A stretch of 64,000 nucleotides of DNA, taken from the NCBI GenBank assembly GCA_024305405.1, contig JAKNDB010000066.1, positions 868,001 to 932,000 of the forward strand, read 5' to 3'. The notes beneath the pieces were generated by a model. It had not been told where the DNA came from. It saw only the letters and a program-made list of their open reading frames with translations, and ran no database searches. The DNA is from Dirofilaria immitis. Lineage: Eukaryota > Nematoda > Chromadorea > Rhabditida > Onchocercidae. Shown here piece by piece: positions 38,191 through 53,100 of this stretch; within the stretch, counting starts at the first letter, position 1; every line of letters starts with the position of its first letter. A program made the translations under genes and the position numbers.

Positions 38191-41100
38191 GAGGGAGAAA
38201 GAGAGAGAGATTCAGCGTGCCATTAATCCTTTTGGCTATTACATCATTTCTTTGTAATAATAATTTGTTGGCCAGAATTGAATTGGTAGTTGATAGTCAT
38301 TCGATTATTAGCAATAGGTCGATGTTGATAATTTCTTTGGTAAAATACATTTATTCTGTCGATGGTTGAATTCCATATCACAATTTTGCGTTTCCTGAAT
38401 CTCTTAAATTCCTTCGGCCTTGATTCTTCGATAATAAATTGCCTCTTTGAAATGAATTTCGCGGCTTTATAAGTATATCTTCTTTTTCGTTCTTTCATTA
38501 AATTTTCTTTGAAAATATCCATGTCAATAACATAGCACTGAATAAGGATTAATAAATCCAGAATTAGCAATCGTTATTGCGTCATTTTCATCATCATTAA
38601 AGGCGAATGCAGTTTGTAATTCGTCTATAAGGAAATGATTTTCATATATTCATGCCTTGAATCTTCCAATTTTTCTATTCAAGCAAATCTATAGTTTTCT
38701 TTCCGTTCCAAAGGACAATACTTGTACGAATTACGCAATTTCTGCTTTGTGTTTCACAATGCTCTATGTTATAAAGATCGGATATCAATATCTTTCTATC
38801 GTAAAGGTATATTTTTCCTTCCACGAGTAAGAAATTCAGTGTTGGTTAATATTTCGCTTCGAGCCAACCATATCGGTATTATTTCATTATTTGTCAACTA
38901 TTTGTTGCGGCTGGCATCGCAAGAATTGATGCATTTTTTTGCGGGAATTCGAATATATGTCCTGGTATATATCATAAATATTGTCGTAGCGAATTTATAA
39001 ATTTCTCGCAATTCTATTTTCTTGGAATGGGATACCAGAAATCCATTTATATTTCTGTGTTGTTTATGCTTGCCTTCGTTACCCTAAAGCATTTTTTATT
39101 CTTGTGTTGAATGTCGTTGAATTTTCTTTTTTTTTCTAAAGGCAATACATTATCAGTTTATTAAAAATTGTTCTGCTTATCATTTCTGTCAGGGTTTTTC
39201 TTATGTTTTTATTTACCACGAGAAACATCCGATTTATTGAAATACTATTTCTCCTTATGGTAGGATTCTTGTTTCTACTATTTTAGCGGAAACATGTTCG
39301 TTCTATGTTCGATCTCTAAGATTGGTTAGGTATTTATTTTTAAATATTTTCTAAAACGTGTCCAAACTTTCAAGAGCATTAGCTTAATACTTAATGAATT
39401 TTTCTTTTATGCTTAATAGATGGAGAATAAATTCATCTTCCTCTTTATTATAAATTGGAAAGATTAATGAGGCATCAGGAGAGATGAGGTTCGGATGATA
39501 ATGTACTCATTAAAATTTAATCTTTCATAAGTTCCTACATTCCAAGGGGATTGTGGAATTGTCTTCTTCGAGATCATTTTTTCAGAGATTCGATTAGTTC
39601 TTTTAATTTAGTAAAACACTTTAACACCATGACGGCTTTGAAAATCAGTGCATTATTGCATTATTGCTTAGAACCAATTCTGGATATCTATGTTGAGCAA
39701 TGAATCGTAGAACATGCAAGAAATTTTCTCCAAATAAATTCTGTACCAGTGCGCTGCTGTTGTTGTGAAACAAACAAAAATATGATACTACCTATCTTTT
39801 AATTATCTCAGTATCGCTTCTAATTGAAAGCGCGTCTAAATGGTCTAATCTAACTTGAGCGAAAATTCTGAAGCATTTGACTTCAGATTGTTGAAGATCA
39901 AGCACGGCCGGCAATTGAATGGTTTTAGAGGTTTATCATTTACAAGCATTTGCTTATGATTCTTTTGATTTCTGTTAAGCCTTCGAGTAACCAAAATTTA
40001 CGTCTTATCTCGGATAAATTGTGCGTAATTCCAACATGACATAATTCATGTTTTCACTGTATGAGAAGTTCGGTTATTGGATCATGCTTTAGAAATAGGA
40101 TATTCCAGCATCTTTTAATTCTGAATTTTCCGACCGGCCTTTTAATCTCTATAAATTTTCGTTTTCATTGTAATACAGTTTCCATTTGTCAATTTCTTCA
40201 GTTAACCCTTCCGACTCTGCTTGAATAATTAATAACTTTTCTGTCAATTTATAACTATGTTGTTTTGCAATTATTCTTGAATGATCTCATTGTAGACGAA
40301 GCAGTAGATTTTCATCTGAAGTCATCTTATTAATGATTTTAGTCGACTAAAATAAAGATCACAATAGCCATTTAGTTTGATCTTCAGTTCTTTTTATGAC
40401 CAATAGATTTAATATCTTTTCCTTTTTTAGTGATGGTTCATATGAAACGTAAATTCCATTGATATTGCGTTACCGTTATAGATTTCATTTGTATATTCAC
40501 TTCCATCTATCATAATTCGACTTTTTGCAGGGCAAAAAGAATTTCGATTTTAAATTTTCAATCCTATCTAACTGGATAAATTTAAGAAAGTAATTAATTC
40601 CAATAAATATGTCAGGTTGTCTCCGCTGAGTCTTTAGACCATTTACTTATCTTTTCTGCTATAGAAGACGATTCCTTTTGCCTAATCTGATTGCTTATAA
40701 CATTTGTTAAATAGTCTTTCGTAATTGCATCAAATAGTATAATTTCCTTTTTTCCAATTCTTACTCCGATTTCCACTTTAATAATAATTGACATGTTTTG
40801 GCATTTTATTATCGAATGAGACAATTTTTGATTCGTTTTCTTCGGTTTGTTAAAGATTCAAACGATTCGCTAATTTCTTAAACATGAAGGATAATTGCGA
40901 ACCAATATCGAAAAAGTGTCAACATCTTTTGTTTAATTTCTGAACGGTTTGGTTTCGGCGATTTCTTTACATAAGAGTAAGATTCGCTTGCCTCTTTGCG
41001 TTTCTTTTTCTGTAACTGAATTTGTTAATGTAGACAAGTCTTGGATCCACGGTTTGCATGAAATCCTTGTATTTGATGTGACACAATGCTATATTGTGAG

Positions 41101-44100
41101 AACCTTTAAAATAGATCAAAAAGATATTTTCTTTTGTTGCATTGATTATCGTATGTTTTCCTGAAGATGCATGCACTGGTTTTCTCAAATGTTCCATTCG
41201 CGTTTGGATATGAGGATAAATATGGCATTCATTATTATTCCAATGGTTTTGTTACAAAACAAAGGGTCTTCTTTTTTCTCTTCTGGAGTTTTTGATTCTG
41301 TGGTCAGTTTACGATCACTTGGTACTGATTATTTAATTGTGACTAAAGTTGAAGTTTTCCCTTTCGATACTGGAATTTAAATTTGATTTGGAGTCCGTCG
41401 ATATTTTTTCCCTTCTAATTATCTGACTTCTCTTTATTTCATCATTTCTTAGGATTAGTTCCGTCAAATATATTCGGAGCTTATCAATATATTTTTTGCT
41501 TTTTTTTTTTTGAAATGCTCTATTCAAAATCCAAGCCGATAATTTGCTTTCGATTACGTTCTCGATACTAGAATGCTCTAGAATCTCGCTCTTGCTCCTA
41601 GCTGTTGTAGTATTTTTTCATTCACTTCAATATTTCCATTCTTTATCGTTTCTTCTAATGGCTTGAAACTGGTTATAGAGCGACCATTTCATGATGAATG
41701 ATTTGCCGAATTTGTTACTTAGAATCTTCTTTATGAGATAGTTTTTCTGAAGCTGTGTCGTAACCTTATATTAACGACGCATCGTCTTCTAGAAAAGACA
41801 TCAGATAATTTATAAGTATATCTTCAATACATTGTAAATTAATTAATTTCTTAATGTCCGATATATTTTGGAAATGTACAGCATCAGTATCGAAGCCACT
41901 CTAAAATTCTCTCCAATGCTTTGGATCGCAACCACATGTAAGCAGTGAGAATTTGGCTGACTTTTGTTATGTGGTATGACATCTCCTTTTTCGAAATATT
42001 TTTGGTTATTGATCTTAATCATGTATTCGAAAAGTGATCCATAGTCATTACCGTGAAAAATCAAGAAACTTCTTTTTGATGTGGAAGGGGAATTTATATT
42101 TCACAGAGAATTATATTTGAGAAAGTTTATTGTCGAGGATAGATTGTTCAAAGTTCTTGAGTCGCTTCTTTTGAGAAGGAGAGATTTCGTTTCTACTGGT
42201 ATGAAAGCTCGACTATAGAACGCTCAGTTTACCACTGAAGTCTTATTGAGCAATGCCCCCAAAAAAACCCCTTTAATTAGTAACACACTATCTACGACAC
42301 ACTATCCATCTATATGTGCCCTTTGTGAACAGGATATAGTCAAGGAGTAATTGTATGAAGTACATAAGGAAATATAACTATCTAGACATACATGGAATAA
42401 ATCGATAGTATATCATATCATATAGAAAAGGGCGAAACCGAACGGAGGAGAAAAGGGAGTCTATTTTTCCCACACTTAACTACATTCGCTGATATATATA
42501 AGATGAAGCAAAAATAACATCGCTAAAGATGTTTGTAAGCGATGACAATCGATAATATTCTGGTAGTGAATGTATGACAAAAATTGAATTTAACGTCAAC
42601 TAAAGATTATGAAAAGCAACTTCTTAAATCTGAATGTTAATTATGAATCAGACAATTCCTTCAGGTTTCCCAACAGTCACGACGCCAGATATTCAGAGCA
42701 ATAATAAATTCCTTTGTGTTAGTTATTAAACATGATACAGATTTCTTCTTAGATAATAGGCCGCTTAGTTTCTCATTGCTGTCTAGTACTGCTTTGGGAG
42801 CGTCTGATCCGATGAAGTTAAATCAAGCTTCTAGCTTCATTCAAAAGTTTTAATAATTTCCCTTTTGATACTTCGGGTCCTTTAGCTATGCCGAACATAT
42901 TATCTTAACTCGGACACCAAAAATTTTGTCGTGGAAATATTTTTTCCTTATAAAGGAGTGAAATTTATAGACGGACTATTAGGTCGCGTACGAATGGTTT
43001 ATATAAACTTTATTCAAATAACCACGACACATGCTATGACAGAAAATATCGATAGTTGAAATATAAGAAAACTAGAAATATTCTCAGTAGAAAAAAAATA
43101 AATAAAGTGCAGAGCCGTTAGGATATCGATTTGAAGTGTCGTATCGGTCCAGATAAAGCAACCGAACAAACTCTCTTTTCTATAATATTTTTTTATAGTG
43201 GAGTTACTTTACTGTACATCAAATATTATATAAGCTTGGTTTTCGTGCGAGAAGATCTTTACAACGTTCCAGACATTACACACAAGCTAATTTATTAGAC
43301 TGCAAAATTGTTAGTAGACTATTCGCCGGTAATTTACTGTTGATAGTTAGCGATAATTTGCAAAGATAACTATGTGAACAAAAGAAATATATTTTATAAG
43401 ACATGTGAATAGTATGTAGTTTTTAACAGTATAAGAGAAGATTTACAATAAACTGGATTAGCGGATATTTAAGAAAGAATAACCTACATATGAACTGGAC
43501 AAACAATTCAAATTACTTTGGGATACAAAATTTATTTTAGAAAAATTATTTCGATTTTTTCGACAGATGCGAAATATAATCCATTTTTCTTAAACAGAAT
43601 TTAATTGACATGCTTTATCATATGCTCCAACGAGAACATTTTGATAGTCCTGAAAATAATTTTAAGGAAAATAAATAGAAAATGACGCGAGTGAAAATGA
43701 ATAAATAAAAAGCATAGAATAGTTATTTTGAATCTTATCTACCAGTATCATTTTCTCTTGCGCATGAAGCAATTGTCCAAATCCACGGCAACAACCAACA
43801 AGTCCAAAAATGCCGGTAAAAATGGTACCGATGATAGAGATTACCTCACCCAATGCAAGTATCATTACTGCATCTGATGTAGAGTTGTAAACTGTAAATT
43901 CAATTTCTTTTCACCATTCCATTCATTTATTTTTCAAACTTTTCACTTATTATTAGTGATTCAGAACATGATCTAAAATTTCATCCTAGAATCAGCATAT
44001 TTCATTCATTTTAAAATCTTTAAACGCTTTCATTCATTTCTTAATTAATTATCATAAATTATTAATTGTCATAGGTAGTCTTGATGGGCTAAATTTTTCC

Positions 44101-47100
44101 ATAATATTTGCATTCAATGATTTAACAAAATTTCAAACTATCGTAGTCAAAGTATGTCTTCAGGTATAAATGAATACTTTTTATTCTTCGCTCTCTACCT
44201 GTTCATTATACTAGGTTACTGTACAAAGTTGAGTTTTGGTAATTGAGCATAAGTATTTATTCTTCGCTCTCTACCTGTTCATTATACTGGGTTACTGTAC
44301 AAAGTTGAGTTTTGGTAATTGAGCATAATTAGTTTCATTTATAAAATGTAAATAAATTAGATAGATTTGAAAGATTTGAAAGAATATACTTAAATCATAG
44401 GGTTGAGCATTCGCGAATGCGTTAAATGAGTGGAAGAGCCAGCACATAGTCGAGAGATAAACTAACGATTGAATTGCACACATTATGCAGTAGGCGATCG
44501 CATATGGATAACTTTGCCATCGTCCGCTGTAATATTATCTTTGTTAATTTTAGTCCTCTATTTTCATAACTGATTAATTAAAAATATTCATTGAAATGTA
44601 AAATCAAAATAACATGATCCATTCGCAATAATTAAAAATAATTAATATCTATCCAATTAATTTTATATTAAATTAAATTGCAAGCAAAATTATTTTCAAT
44701 GATGAATTAACACATTTTTTTGACTTCATGCCTATTCTACAAATATAATATCAATACTAAAATTGTTTAAGTAATCTATGTTACTAACTTTTCATGCTTT
44801 TTCCAATATATTACTAATGAATTAAAACACATACTATAATATTTCTTTTTTTTTTTTTGGAATAAATGAACTGGCATGAATTTAGTTTATTTAAATTTTT
44901 AGATTTTATATATACGAATAACTTACGCTCTCAATCCATAATAAGAACAGATCAGCAGATAGATCGTCCAGATGACAGATACGGGATTAGATAAATCTGT
45001 CAGAAACGCTGAACTAACCAGACATATTAGCGATACCTGAATTTAGACATTTTTCAAAATGTTTACGTTAATTGACTACTGCAAAAGTTTCAATTTTCAG
45101 ATTAATAGATGAGATTTTATGATAAAAATGGGAATATTTTATATCATAATTGAAAAAGAAATTTTCTAACAGGATTCTTTCTTAATGATATCTGTATAAT
45201 CTAATATATTTTAAAAACATTATTAGTAAATTTGTATGATAATTATTTCTAAATTTTTCCCCAATTTCAACTATTTTGTAACTTAACATACAATGCATAG
45301 CGTTGCTTGAGCATTAGCAACTTGTAGCATAAAACCCAATCCATGCCGATAGAAGCAAAACCAATTTGTGGCTCGGTACCATCATGTCTTCGATTTAATC
45401 CCAATGTAGTAACCAAATGTTGGAAAAGATTTTTCGGTTGTTTCTAAAAACTTTTATTGTTGAGCAAAATTTCAAATTTTTATCCAATATAATATTATCA
45501 TGAAGTCTATCATTTATCAACTATTTCACGGTATATCACTGTAAAATCGATGGTATAATAGTGATATTGTGTTAAAAGTAGGAGAAATTATATAATTTAT
45601 TAAAGAATAAATATAAAATTAGATATAATTTATTATTTAGATTTTTCATATAACTTATTTTTACATTTTTTTATTTTTTCAAAAATTATTTTTGGAATTA
45701 ATATCGATTGCTATGCAATAACAAATAACATTTCTCCATATATTATCCGCAAAATAACTATTTATTTCAAAAAAATTTTTTCAAAATTGTCACAAAAATA
45801 ACGATTAATCTCAATTTTTCTTTTTTTTTACTTCTTGCAATTTTTTGAGAATAGTTTAAATTCCCAGTCGTACAATTATTCTTTCATCAAAAATTGAAAT
45901 ACATTAGAAATAAAATAATTTTATATTCATTTTTAGAAGAGGGGAAAAAAATTTGTTGATAACAAATATGACAGTAATGACAAAAAGCAAAAATAAAATA
46001 ATCCGTCGATTAAAAATTGAAAAATATTCACTGAGGTGAAAAGCAGCGTCATTGAATTGTAAATTTAATTGCTTCACTTTTTCTTTTTTTTTTCCGTTCT
46101 CTCTTTGTTAAAAATATTTCATCAATTGAGGAGAGTAGGAAAAAGGAAAAGAAAGAAAGAAGAAAAAGCATTTTAAATGAATTTAATCAAACGCACTTAA
46201 AATATTCAATATCTCGCAGAAATTATGAGGAAAATAAGAAGATTTAATGCTTACAATAGATATCATATCAGTTGTAGTTAATGATAAGCAAATATTACAT
46301 TGATAAATTGCTGTAATTGATTAAAATCGAGAAAATTCAGCAAATAAGGATAACATAGTGATTCCACTTATAAAAACTATCATCAAAGATAAGGAATGAA
46401 TTTTTGAAGGAAAATTATTATACTTTTGTTCGGATGACAAAGACAATTAATTTGAAAACAATTTAAAAACTTTTTGATAAAAATTACCTCATCATCCAAT
46501 CAATAATCAGTCAATTGATAAAAAAGGATTGTTGAAGGAAATGAATTATTATATTTTTGTGTTAAGGATGATGGTAATTAATTTAAAAATAACTTTAGAA
46601 ATTTTTGATAAAAACTACCTCATTGTTTATGTTTCCATCCGCATTCTCTGGGATAGTATTATCATTTTTGGAGATTGTTTCTCATTCAGATCCTGACTTT
46701 TACCGCTGCCGAAGTTCAGTTTTGTCATTGCTTAATTAAACGAGTAATTAATTCCCTGAAAATAAAGATAACACAAATATTATTTGTCTCATCGTTTTCC
46801 ATCAAACGAACATTCTGTACATGAGGATAATCAAGTTAGATGCAGAATATATGTTTACATTAATCGTTTTTCCGTGAAAATTTTCGAAAAAGATAATAGA
46901 AGAAGCGATATAGCTTACCATAGTGAATCAAAAGATTCACTATGGTAAAAATTATTGTGACTACAGAATTAACAACCAACCATTTTAACTCAAACTCAGA
47001 AAGGAAACTGTAGTAATAATTACTGTACTTAGAATAAGTTCTCCTGTAACAATATTTCTATAAAAATTATGATATGCATTAAGATGTGACACTAATTTAT

Positions 47101-50100
47101 AGCAAAACCGAATTGATGGTTATGCGAGATATATGGTATATTGATAGCTAACATTAAAATTATGTTTCATTATTGATTTATTAGAATCCTATACTAATCG
47201 ATTAGATAAAAAGGATATCCCGGTTCAGTGGAAAATATCATAGGAACAATTTATTTAAAATACATCTTCCTAACTTCATTATGTTGCTCTCACACAATTC
47301 GTATTCAATTTGAAAATGATTAGGCATTAAAGTTTAACTAATTTAGACTGTAAATTTAGATTTGTAAACATCATAAAAGCATTAACAAATTACAATTTGA
47401 GAAATGAAAATGAAGTTAAGTTAGGAATGACTTTCGTTGATTATGAGAGTTATAAGAGAGATAAGTTTAAAAGGCAATGAACTTCAATATGCGAAAAAGA
47501 TTAAAATGATGTTATGATGTCGCAGGGAGAGGTAGATAGCCCTTCTCATTGATGTAAATATGTCGCTCTAATAAGGAGATATCGATGTGCTCATTTGTTG
47601 CCAATGAATTGAGCTATAAAATGGGTAGTTGGGTGGAGCATAATAATATCAAATGAAGTCGAAAAATAAAAGCATTTTGATTTTTAATCATATCGATCTC
47701 GAAAAGGTAACAATAAAATGATTAATAATGAGATCAGAACTGATTTATAACTAATCAATTGATCGCAAAATAACTATAAATTTCGTTAAACTACGTCAAT
47801 ATGTTGTCCAGTTTGAAACAAAATTTTTTCTTAAATTCTCTTTAGCGATTCTAGAATGATATTAATGGAATGAATGGTTTTATATTTCACAACAACACAT
47901 TGTTAACCTATTTTCTTTCTAACTGTCAATAAGTTGAATTGCTGCGACGAAAAAGAAAAGTCGCTAAAATTTCGCTTATAATATAAGACTATAGCATTAT
48001 TATAAGTTTGTTATTGAAAATGAAAAGAAAAAGGACTAAAAATTTGAAATTTCAGAGTTCGTTAAATCAATGAACTAATTAGACGGATAGCATTAAATCA
48101 ATTGACTTGGCAAGTGCAGTTCATTAAATGAATGAACCAATTAGACGTAGTGATAAATTATCGATTAATTCTGAATAAACTAAACAGATAAATTACCAAT
48201 CTAATTTATATTGTGGGAAAAATTAATGATTGAGGAATATTACGATACGAGAATAAAAAGCTGAAATATTAATATTGAATTTAATGCTAGGAAAACAGTG
48301 TATTATTGGCAAGGTATGTTTATTTTTGTGTTAGCAGCAAAGCAAACAGGTGTTTTGAAGAGAGCTGGCATGACAATCAACTAACAAATTCTTTCTCACT
48401 AAAAGCGAAGAATGAATGCCATCATTTCTTTTCTTATCGCACATTATGTTATTCTTGAATCGAAAAAAAAAAAGCCATTTCTTCATTTGGTATCATGGAA
48501 TATAAAGCAAATATAATAAAAAATTTCTAGCTTTCTTAATATTTAGTTGAATAAATAGATTGGATGCATAGATTGCATGAAGACGTGCAATGCACAGTGT
48601 GATTCAGATGACATGTTTTAGTTGTTATGTGAAGCATTGAGTAGATAAAGAAGGCCTGCCTGTATATGTCACATGACTACAACGGCAATGAAATTCATTT
48701 CAAAATTTATGAGCAATAAATATTATCATAAATCATGTCATTAATTTGTGATTCGCTGAAAGTTGCTCATTTATTATTATCTCTTTCGATCATTGTTAAT
48801 AAACTTGAACGTGTTGCGAGAATAGGATGATGAAATCTTGAAATAATCGACTTACGCATATCGGCAATTAAAAATTTCATATTAAATTATATCAAAGGGA
48901 TCTTTAGTATATTAGATTTTCCAATATATTTTATTAATTTAGGATATTATAAAAATTTTTAAAATTATAATATATTTTATTAATTCAGGATGCTATAATA
49001 ATCTTATTTTAAAGAATTTAAAATTAAAGAATTGATCAAATGCTTCATCTAATTTACAAAGTATGTTATTGTTATATGAATTCCATTTCGTAATTTATTT
49101 TATTTATGCAATAATTCTTCTCTTTTTGAAAATAATAGATAAATTAATCAAGATATTTTACAATTTTGAATTTTTAAAAATTTTTGAAACTGCTGCTCAT
49201 TGCTCATCTCTTTTATATTCACCGAAATTATCAAAAGTTTTAGAAAAATTATTTTCAATCTAGAAGAGTCATTTTTATTTTATTTATCAATTACTTAGAA
49301 TCTGAAGTATTATAAGTTTAAAATTTATTTACAGAATTCCAGAAAATATACTATGATATCTCTCCTAATTTGTTATATGCTTTGATATTAATAAAATTTT
49401 CTTGATTTAACAAATATTCATATTAAATGAATGAATTTAAAATTTAACAAATTTCTGTTTTTCAATAAAATATTAGACAATTTTATCAAAATTTCATATT
49501 TTCTGTGAATAGCATTTTGCAAAAGAAATTATTATTACATATGATAAATAGCTTTAATAGTTTATAGGAGAAATGAACGAAACATTAGTTTGAAAAGTAA
49601 AATAAGCTAGGCAACTGAGTACAATCTACTTCAACTAAAAAAACTAGAAGAAATCATTTCAAGAAATATGAGCAATATTCATCAATAAATTGATTATATT
49701 CTTATATCCCACCCAACTTTCTAGCAAATAATAAACTTGAGCATAGCAATAGCTTAATGTTATCTTGGTTGGTAAAGATAAAAGTGCATTTATCAGTTTT
49801 AAATGATTTATGCAAAAAAAAAAAAAATTTAATATGATATAATAGGAATTATCCTTTAAACATAGCTTGGAAAGATAATAAAAAAAAATTTAATAACGAG
49901 GAACTGTTACAGCAAAGCAAAAGTCAAAAAAAAAAGCCTGGCTTTGGTTACTCTTGGCTACTAGACATATTCATTTTCAAAGAAATCATTTAATTCTGAA
50001 ATATTGTAATTCATCCAAAGAGTTTCCTCATTTAATCTTATATTCATAAATGCTCTCTCGATATACAAAAATATGCGTAAATGAATATATAAATAATATA

Positions 50101-53100
50101 TATGATATGTTTGTTTATTTTTTGTTTTTTATTTATAGGTATGTATGTGCGAAAGTTATTGTTTTTTTTCTTTTTTGCAGCTAATGAAATTCAATATTTA
50201 TTAAATTTTATAGCCAAAATAATATCATTAAATTAAGTGAATAAAGAGTAAATTTAATACTACTTGTAGTCATTTAAATCTACTAAAAATTAAGTGTTAA
50301 AATTTAAGAATATTATTAATGGCAAAAATTAGGCACGATAATGAGTGAAATAATTTGGAGAACAGATTTTAGATTTTTAAGAAAAATCTAGGAGCTATTG
50401 CAAAATATTGACATGATTAAACGTTGTACTAAGTACCAAGAACTAAGAAGGAAGTATAAAGTATTTAAAAATAATCTTATTTTTTTTTACTAATGAACAA
50501 ATAAGATTATTAATTTTGGAACAATTCCAAATTCATTTATAATGAATAAAATTTTAACTGAAATTGATTTAATCTAATAACTTTAATTAAAAATCAAAAA
50601 ATCGAATTTTGAATAGAAAAAATTAGCAGAAAGTTATTATTTTAAAATTTATTCTAGTGCAAATTTCAATTGCAACCATTGTTATTTTGATCTAAAATTT
50701 TATCAAATTGATTTTTTTTTAGCTCCACCAAAAGTGGGTAATGATGAATCATTGGAGGTGATCGTCGGGAAAAGTGTGATATTGAATTGTGATGTGGAAC
50801 AAGAAGGATTCAAATCAACCATTTCATGGCTTATGGTTAGCAAATAATAATTACACGATTTCGTATTATCCAGTTAAATCACTATTTGTAGGGTCAATTG
50901 CTAATACAATTATTTATTTATTATGCCTTATTTGCTCATCATATAAGCTAATTGTTTGCTGAGCGAATAATTTTTCTTATATATTATTTAAAATTGTAAT
51001 TTCTGTTCGTTGCAAAGTTAGATTCATTGAAATTTACATAAGTAATATAAATTAATTGTTTCAATTCGATGAAAATTTTTTCTTAAGAGAAGAAAGATCA
51101 AAGATAGATTAAAATATTTTTAAATCTATAAACATACTAAATTTATAGGATTTGAAAAATTAAATTCGAATATTTCCTTAAATAATTTGCAGCGATAGGA
51201 ATGAAAATCAGAAACAAAAAAATTTAATCTAAGCCGAATCAAATATTGACTCCTATTAATAGCCTGTGTTTACTTGCTGGAAAAGCTTATGGTACTTGTG
51301 CTGCATTTCAGAATGGTTTGGAAACATTACCACCGAATGCGCAAATTGTTTTAGATGGACGTCGCGTGTATCTCCATGAAGTGACACTTTTTAATGAAGG
51401 TGTATATCAGTGTCGAGTACGGAATAGTGCTGGACAAAGTACCAAAAACTTTACGCTAAACGTTTTAGGTAACACTTTATAAATATGTTCAGGAATAATA
51501 GATAAAGACAATCAAACTATCCATTATTTTGTATTCCGAAAATGACCGACAACTCATTTTAAAGCATCATACATTATCCTTGCGCGATTTTGACAATTGC
51601 ATACATTTTAGCTTCATAGTTCGACAGCTCACATTTAACACAGACTTTATTTTAAATAAATCATTAATAAGTTTATCTTACCTTTTCCTTCAATCTGCTA
51701 TACGCTTAATATTACAGTACCACCAAGTTTTCGCGGTAAAAGTACGAAAGTAATATTCAAGTAACATCGGGTACCGCACTGACGTTAACATGTTACGTAG
51801 ATGGTCATCCATTGCCAAATGTCCAATGGCTTCGTGATGGTCAGATTCTAATTGCAAGTCATGCTTCAATGAATGATCGAAATCAGAAATTGGTTATACA
51901 ACATAGTGATTACGCTAGCCACAGGTATTTTCAACATTTATGTCTCCTCACGTTTAAAAGTATGAATTATTTATTTTTAAAAGAGAATAAAAATTAAGAG
52001 AATAGCAAACGTAAATGAACTAGAAAACCCATGGAAAAGTCTTGAAAAGTGAAGCGGTTTTAGATTTAATGGTACTACATCAATGATAACTTTCGATAAA
52101 TGAGATTGAGATGTTTAGAAGAATTATAAAAACTTTATCACTATGCCAAGAATATTCATTTATTTTTTTCATAATATTTTTCAGGTATACATGCATTGCA
52201 AGTAACAAGGCTGGTAATATATCACGCGAATTTCTTGTTCAGGTATACTTTGATTTTTCTAGTAATTTTTGATCGATCTTTTTATTTCAATAAAATTGAA
52301 AATTTTCATGTAGAGAAAGATAATCATGGTGATTGTTATTATTCTTCAGGAAAACTTTGTAATCACTGTGTCTTGTAAATTTTGATTACATTTACTTTAT
52401 TTGCTTCAGGTGATAGCTCCGCCGAAAATGATTGATTCTAATGATTACGGACCGCTTGAAGTTATCGAGGGAGATGCAATAACTTTAGAATGTCCACTTT
52501 CCACATCAAGTAACATTATCGATATAGAATGGTTTAAAAATGGACGTCCAATAACGGTTTGTAAATTTCATTCGTTGACAATCAATAATCATAATAATAA
52601 AGGGATGGAAATTTCTATCATTTAGTTTGAGTACTTTTTATATTTATTAAAAATTTGAATGCTTCTATTATAATCCATTTTTGTCTCTATTTTGATATCT
52701 TTCTAATATCAACTAAACTATTATGTAATATTTTATTAATCAATTTTGTAAATTATCCTGAATTATTTCTTTATATATTCCTCAAATATTTTAAAAGACG
52801 AATAGTCATAAAGTAAATAAAGATCCATCTGATTAAGTGATTTAGAAAAATAGCTATTAATTTTATTAACCAATTTCATAATAATTCTGAATCTGTTGAA
52901 TAATAATAAGATATTTTCTCTCATATATTCAGATCTCTATTCAATAGAACAAAATTCTAAGATTCGTTTCTATCTTTAAATACTATAATATCTACCATCG
53001 TTATGCAAAATTTTTCTTTTTCTTTAGTCGGATAGTGCAAATATGCAAATTTCATTGGATAGGACTCAATTAGTAATAGTAAGCATCCAGAAAGATTCTG

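Larger units (their letters stand above)
43590..46728 (-). pseudogene. Four-span membrane protein, copy B (two 1-base gaps)
   Basis: This is the paralogue of the gene at 2336-4738, with the same six exons: 46619-46728, 45292-45443, 44927-45036, 44390-44526, 43743-43906 and 43590-43649. Donors and acceptors are all good, and exons 3-6 are in frame ([45 protein letters not shown], ending LNSV). Exon 1 is 110 and exon 2 is 152 bases, each one short of the phase-keeping length. The losses sit at the A-run 46665-46669 and near the AAAACCC at 45331-45337 (plus-strand letters). With both bases present the protein would be 244 residues, slightly longer than copy A because of a longer exon 1 and tail. 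It may be a pseudogene, or a working gene with assembly slips; the rest of the reading frame shows no stops. The whole gene lies antisense in him-4 intron 32. Confidence 0.72.

Noticed and set aside
38722..39000. 92-codon plus-strand ORF within the retroelement region
   Set aside because: It is the antisense shadow of the degraded integrase part of the BEL/Pao remnant.
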